DNA from: Mycobacterium sp. MYCO198283
Lineage (GTDB): Bacteria > Actinomycetota > Actinomycetes > Mycobacteriales > Mycobacteriaceae
Length of the DNA: 64,000 nucleotides
NCBI RefSeq assembly: GCF_021213805.1
Contig: NZ_JAJQJI010000004.1
Span: 310,001-374,000, forward strand
Direction of reading: 5' to 3'
Part shown: positions 61,408-64,000 of the stretch, piece by piece
Layout of the letters: each line of letters opens with the position of its first letter
Position numbering within the stretch: position 1 is the stretch's first letter
Translations under genes and position numbers: made by a program
The notes under the pieces: model-generated
Told to the model about the DNA's origin: nothing
The model's database searches: none
Seen by the model: only the letters and a program-made list of their open reading frames with translations

Positions 61408-62423
61408 CGGCCGCCGCCGGTGGCGTTCGCGATCACCTGCACGCCGGCGCCGGTCGCCGACGCCACGTAGAGGGTGCCGGTGGCGTCGTCGAACGCCATG
61501 GAGTTCGGTTGCTGCACGGCTGGATAACGCGCCCTTTCGACAGGTATTCCGGTCGACAGATCGTAACCAACGACGTCGTTGACCGCGGTCCGCGATACCC
61601 ACGCCAGCCCGGCGGAGCCGGCGAGCCCGTAGGGTCCGCCGCTCACCGGGTAGCGCTGCCGCATGACCAGCGGGTCGGTGCCGAACACCAGCAGCTCCTC
61701 ACCGCGCGTGTCCGCGACCAGCACCCGGCCGGCCGGGTCGGCGACCAGCGTGGTGGCGCCCTCACCGGCCCGCAGGGCCTGCTCGGCGCCGCGGCCCTCG
61801 GCGTCGATGGTGGTGACCGACGTCTGCGCGCGGTCGAGGACGACGGTGGTGTTGCCGACGGTCGCCAACGCGTCGACGCGGGCGAAGATCGGCAGCCGTT
61901 CGGCGACCTGCGTCTCGGAGGACATCGTGAAGACGGCGCCGTCTGCGCTGCCGAGCACCAGCCTGCCGTCGGCGCGGTGGGCGACGGCGGTGAAGTCGGT
62001 GTCGCGCTGCCCCTCGACGGCGACCGTCGTGACGGCGGCCGAGCGGAGGTCGACGCGGTGGTAGCCGCCGCGGGCGGGCAGGTAGGCGACGCCGCGGCCG
62101 TCGCCGGTCAGGGTGTTCGCCGACGGCGGCACGGGGATGCGGCGAGCCGGTCCGCCGGCGGCCGGTAGCACCGTCAGCGCGGGTGCCGGGGCCGCGGACA
62201 GCGCGACCGCCGAACCGGTGGCGGGGTCGAAGATCAGTGCGGTCACGGCGCCGTCCACCGGCCGGATCTCGCCGGCGGGCCGGCCGGGCGCCGGTGGGGA
62301 CGCGACCGCGGTGGCCGGCGTGATCGTGGCCGGCGGTGGCTCCTCGCCGGTCGGTCCGCAGGCGGTCAGCACAGCGAGCAGCGACAACACCACCGAAATG
62401 GCCGGGTTTGGCGACGAAGGCAA
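61404..62423 (-). CDS. lppL: Lipoprotein LppL, beta-propeller-like
   Basis: A 339-residue exported lipoprotein. The signal peptide ([16 protein letters not shown]) has the lipobox LTAC near residue 22, followed by a Pro/Thr linker. The rest consists of repeated four-stranded units of the type [25 protein letters not shown] and [12 protein letters not shown], which suggest a YVTN/NHL-like beta-propeller. The ligand is unknown. It heads the operon with pyrD. Confidence 0.88.
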   Translation of the reverse strand: MPSSPNPAISVVLSLLAVLTACGPTGEEPPPATITPATAVASPPAPGRPAGEIRPVDGAVTALIFDPATGSAVALSAAPAPALTVLPAAGGPARRIPVPPSANTLTGDGRGVAYLPARGGYHRVDLRSAAVTTVAVEGQRDTDFTAVAHRADGRLVLGSADGAVFTMSSETQVAERLPIFARVDALATVGNTTVVLDRAQTSVTTIDAEGRGAEQALRAGEGATTLVADPAGRVLVADTRGEELLVFGTDPLVMRQRYPVSGGPYGLAGSAGLAWVSRTAVNDVVGYDLSTGIPVERARYPAVQQPNSMAFDDATGTLYVASATGAGVQVIANATGGGR

Positions 62424-62531
62424 GGGGTAGCTCTCAGGCGTGCAAGGGGCGCGGCGATCGGATCGTCAGTGTAGGGGAGGGCCTCCGGCGCCCCGCGCGA
62501 TGTGCGGTTCCCGGGGCGGTACGGTTCCGGC

Positions 62532-62855
62532 ATGAACGTGGTCGGCGACGGGCCGTCGGCCGATGCGGAGTTCGTGCTCGAAGACATTTCCACCGGCATC
62601 CACGCCAGCGGGTTCGGGCGCCTGAGCGGCGGCCGCAGCTTCGCCTTCCACATGGAGAAGCAGACCCTCGTCGTCGAGGTGTACCGGCCGCGGCTGGCCG
62701 GTCCGGTGCCGCAGCGAGACGACGTCGTCGCGGTCGCCTCGCGCAAGCTCACCGACATCGACCTCACCGATCAGCGCAGCGTGGTCGCCGCGGTGCGTGA
62801 CGCGCTGGCCGCGGCCCGGCCCGTCGAGCGGCCCGCGACCAAACCCTTCGGCTGA
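62532..62855 (+). CDS. Conserved mycobacterial protein (Rv2137c-like)
   Basis: A 107-residue protein with a conserved pattern [20 protein letters not shown], then [17 protein letters not shown] and a helical C-terminus ([17 protein letters not shown]). It is divergent from lppL and upstream of uppP by 49 bp, so it may be in the uppP operon. I recognise no function. Confidence 0.78.
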   Translation: MNVVGDGPSADAEFVLEDISTGIHASGFGRLSGGRSFAFHMEKQTLVVEVYRPRLAGPVPQRDDVVAVASRKLTDIDLTDQRSVVAAVRDALAAARPVERPATKPFG

Positions 62856-62904
62856 CGGCCCAACCCCACCCGGTACGGTCGTCGGCGTGGATTCGGTGAC
62901 CGCC

Positions 62905-63735
62905 ATGTCATGGCCGCAGGTCGCAGTGCTCGCCGTCCTGCAGGGACTCACCGAATTCCTGCCCGTCTCCTCGTCAGGCCACCTGGCGATCGCGTCGCGG
63001 CTGTTCTTCGGCGGTGATGCCGGCGCCTCGTTCACCGCCGTCACGCAGCTGGGCACCGAGGTGGCCGTGCTGGTCTACTTCGCCCGCGACATCGTCCGCA
63101 TCGTCACCGCCTGGTTCGCCGGCCTGCGCAATCCGCAGCGCCGCGACGCCCACTACCGGCTCGGCTGGTACGTGATCATCGGCACCATCCCGATCTGCGT
63201 GCTCGGTGTGTTGTTCAAGGACGCGATCCGCAGCAGCGTCCGGAACCTCTGGATCGTCGCCGTCGCCCTCATCGTGTTCTCCGTCGTCATCGCGGTCGCC
63301 GAATGGGTCGGCCGGCAGCTCCGCGACGTCGAACGACTGACCTGGCGCGACGCCGTCGTCGTCGGGCTGGCGCAGTGCCTTGCGCTGGTGCCGGGCGTAT
63401 CCCGCTCGGGGGCCACCATCAGCGCCGGCCTGTTCCTCGGGCTCAACCGCGAGCTCGCCGCCCGATTCGGGTTCCTGCTGGCCATCCCGGCGGTCTTCGC
63501 CTCCGGCCTGTTCTCCCTGCCGGACGCGTTCAACCCCGTCAGTGAGGGCATGAGCGCCACCGGACCGCAGTTGCTGGTCGCGACGCTGATCGCGTTCGTC
63601 GTCGGCTACGCCGCAGTGGCCTGGTTCCTCAAGTTCCTGGTGTCGCACAGCATGTACTGGTTCGTCGCCTACCGGATCGTCCTGGGCGTGGTCGTCATGG
63701 TGCTGCTCGGCACCGGCGTCCTGGCGGCGGCGTGA
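62905..63735 (+). CDS. uppP: Undecaprenyl-diphosphate phosphatase (bacitracin resistance, BacA)
   Basis: A 276-residue polytopic membrane enzyme that recycles the lipid carrier for peptidoglycan and arabinogalactan synthesis. Catalytic motifs: [37 protein letters not shown] with the (Glu/Gln)-rich first box, and about eight helices. ATG 62905 gives the same length as the M. tuberculosis protein; GTG 62887 is an upstream alternative. Confidence 0.95.
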   Translation: MSWPQVAVLAVLQGLTEFLPVSSSGHLAIASRLFFGGDAGASFTAVTQLGTEVAVLVYFARDIVRIVTAWFAGLRNPQRRDAHYRLGWYVIIGTIPICVLGVLFKDAIRSSVRNLWIVAVALIVFSVVIAVAEWVGRQLRDVERLTWRDAVVVGLAQCLALVPGVSRSGATISAGLFLGLNRELAARFGFLLAIPAVFASGLFSLPDAFNPVSEGMSATGPQLLVATLIAFVVGYAAVAWFLKFLVSHSMYWFVAYRIVLGVVVMVLLGTGVLAAA

Positions 63736-63751
63736 CCGGCGGGACGCCGGG

Positions 63752-64000
63752 ATGACCGTCATACTGCTGCGCCACGGCCGCTCGACGTCGAATGCGGCGC
63801 ACACGCTGGCCGGCCGGACCGAGGGCGTCGACCTCGACGACCGCGGCCGCGAGCAGGCGGCCGGGCTCGTCGAACGCGTCGGTGACCTGCCCGTCAAGGC
63901 GCTGGTCTGCTCACCGCTGCTGCGCTGCGCACGCACCCTCGAACCGCTGGCCGCGGCGCTGGGTATCGACCCCGTCGTGGACGACCGGCTCGCCGAGGTG
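63752..64000 (+). CDS. Histidine phosphatase (phosphoglycerate-mutase-like, Rv2135c-like), 3' end outside the window
   Basis: The first 83 codons of a histidine phosphatase. The catalytic box is TVILLRHGRSTSNAAHTLAG (RHG), with DLDDRGREQAAGLVERV and VCSPLLRCARTLEPLA typical of the family. The M. tuberculosis orthologue is an acid phosphatase. It starts at ATG 63752, 16 bp after uppP. Confidence 0.88.
   Translation, partial: MTVILLRHGRSTSNAAHTLAGRTEGVDLDDRGREQAAGLVERVGDLPVKALVCSPLLRCARTLEPLAAALGIDPVVDDRLAEV

Overview
The window comes from a high-GC actinobacterium, almost certainly a mycobacterium and probably a rapid grower of the Mycolicibacterium type. It carries genes for PimB', MptA and the MptC-type mannosyltransferase of PIM/LM/LAM synthesis, PknL with its DNA-binding neighbour, Wag31, SepF, LppM, LppL and the qcrCAB/ctaE respiratory cluster. 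Gene order follows the M. tuberculosis block from about Rv2196 down to Rv2135, read in the opposite direction. These comparisons are from memory; no database search was made.

Region 1 (1-26.6 kb) opens with ctaE-qcrC-qcrA-qcrB (cytochrome bcc:aa3) on the minus strand, then trpD and a convergent exonuclease/UvrC-like gene. An envelope cluster follows: NlpC/P60 hydrolase, metallopeptidase-like protein, pimB', fadD15, two SRPBCC proteins, an ArsA-like ATPase, a PlsC-type acyltransferase, mptC, a membrane protein, an exoribonuclease, aroG, pknL, its substrate homologue, mptA, idsA2, lppM and a GNAT enzyme. Neighbours often overlap by 4 bp (ATGA or GTGA), implying translational coupling.

Region 2 (26.6-46.7 kb) is the division and cell wall (dcw) cluster: mraZ-rsmH-ftsL-pbpB-murE-[murF remnant]-mraY-murD-ftsW-murG-murC-ftsQ-ftsZ-pgeF-yggS-sepF-yggT-wag31. 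A strong intrinsic terminator precedes it, and TGGGN repeats upstream of mraZ look like the MraZ operator. The most striking anomaly is at the murF locus. Only a 139-codon free-standing MurF C-terminal domain is present, overlapping murE and mraY cleanly, with no ATP-binding or N-terminal domain.

Region 3 (46.7-54.6 kb) is accessory metabolism: a phosphoribosyltransferase, an SRPBCC-epimerase fusion, and a CitB/DcuS-type two-component system divergent from a tctCBA tripartite tricarboxylate transporter operon that ends in a UspA-like gene.

Region 4 (54.6-58.05 kb) is a decayed island at a tRNA-Leu(GAG) gene, bounded by 20-bp direct repeats of the tRNA 3' end. It holds pseudogenes of a type VII-secreted polymorphic toxin and its Imm52-like immunity protein, two IS3-family remnants, and the tail of a recombinase abutting the tRNA.

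Region 5 (58.1-64 kb) returns to the conserved backbone: an M20 peptidase, a PEBP protein, pyrD, a small conserved protein, lppL, an Rv2137c-like gene, uppP and the start of a histidine phosphatase. A palindromic intergenic repeat occurs twice, after ftsQ and between the PEBP gene and pyrD.
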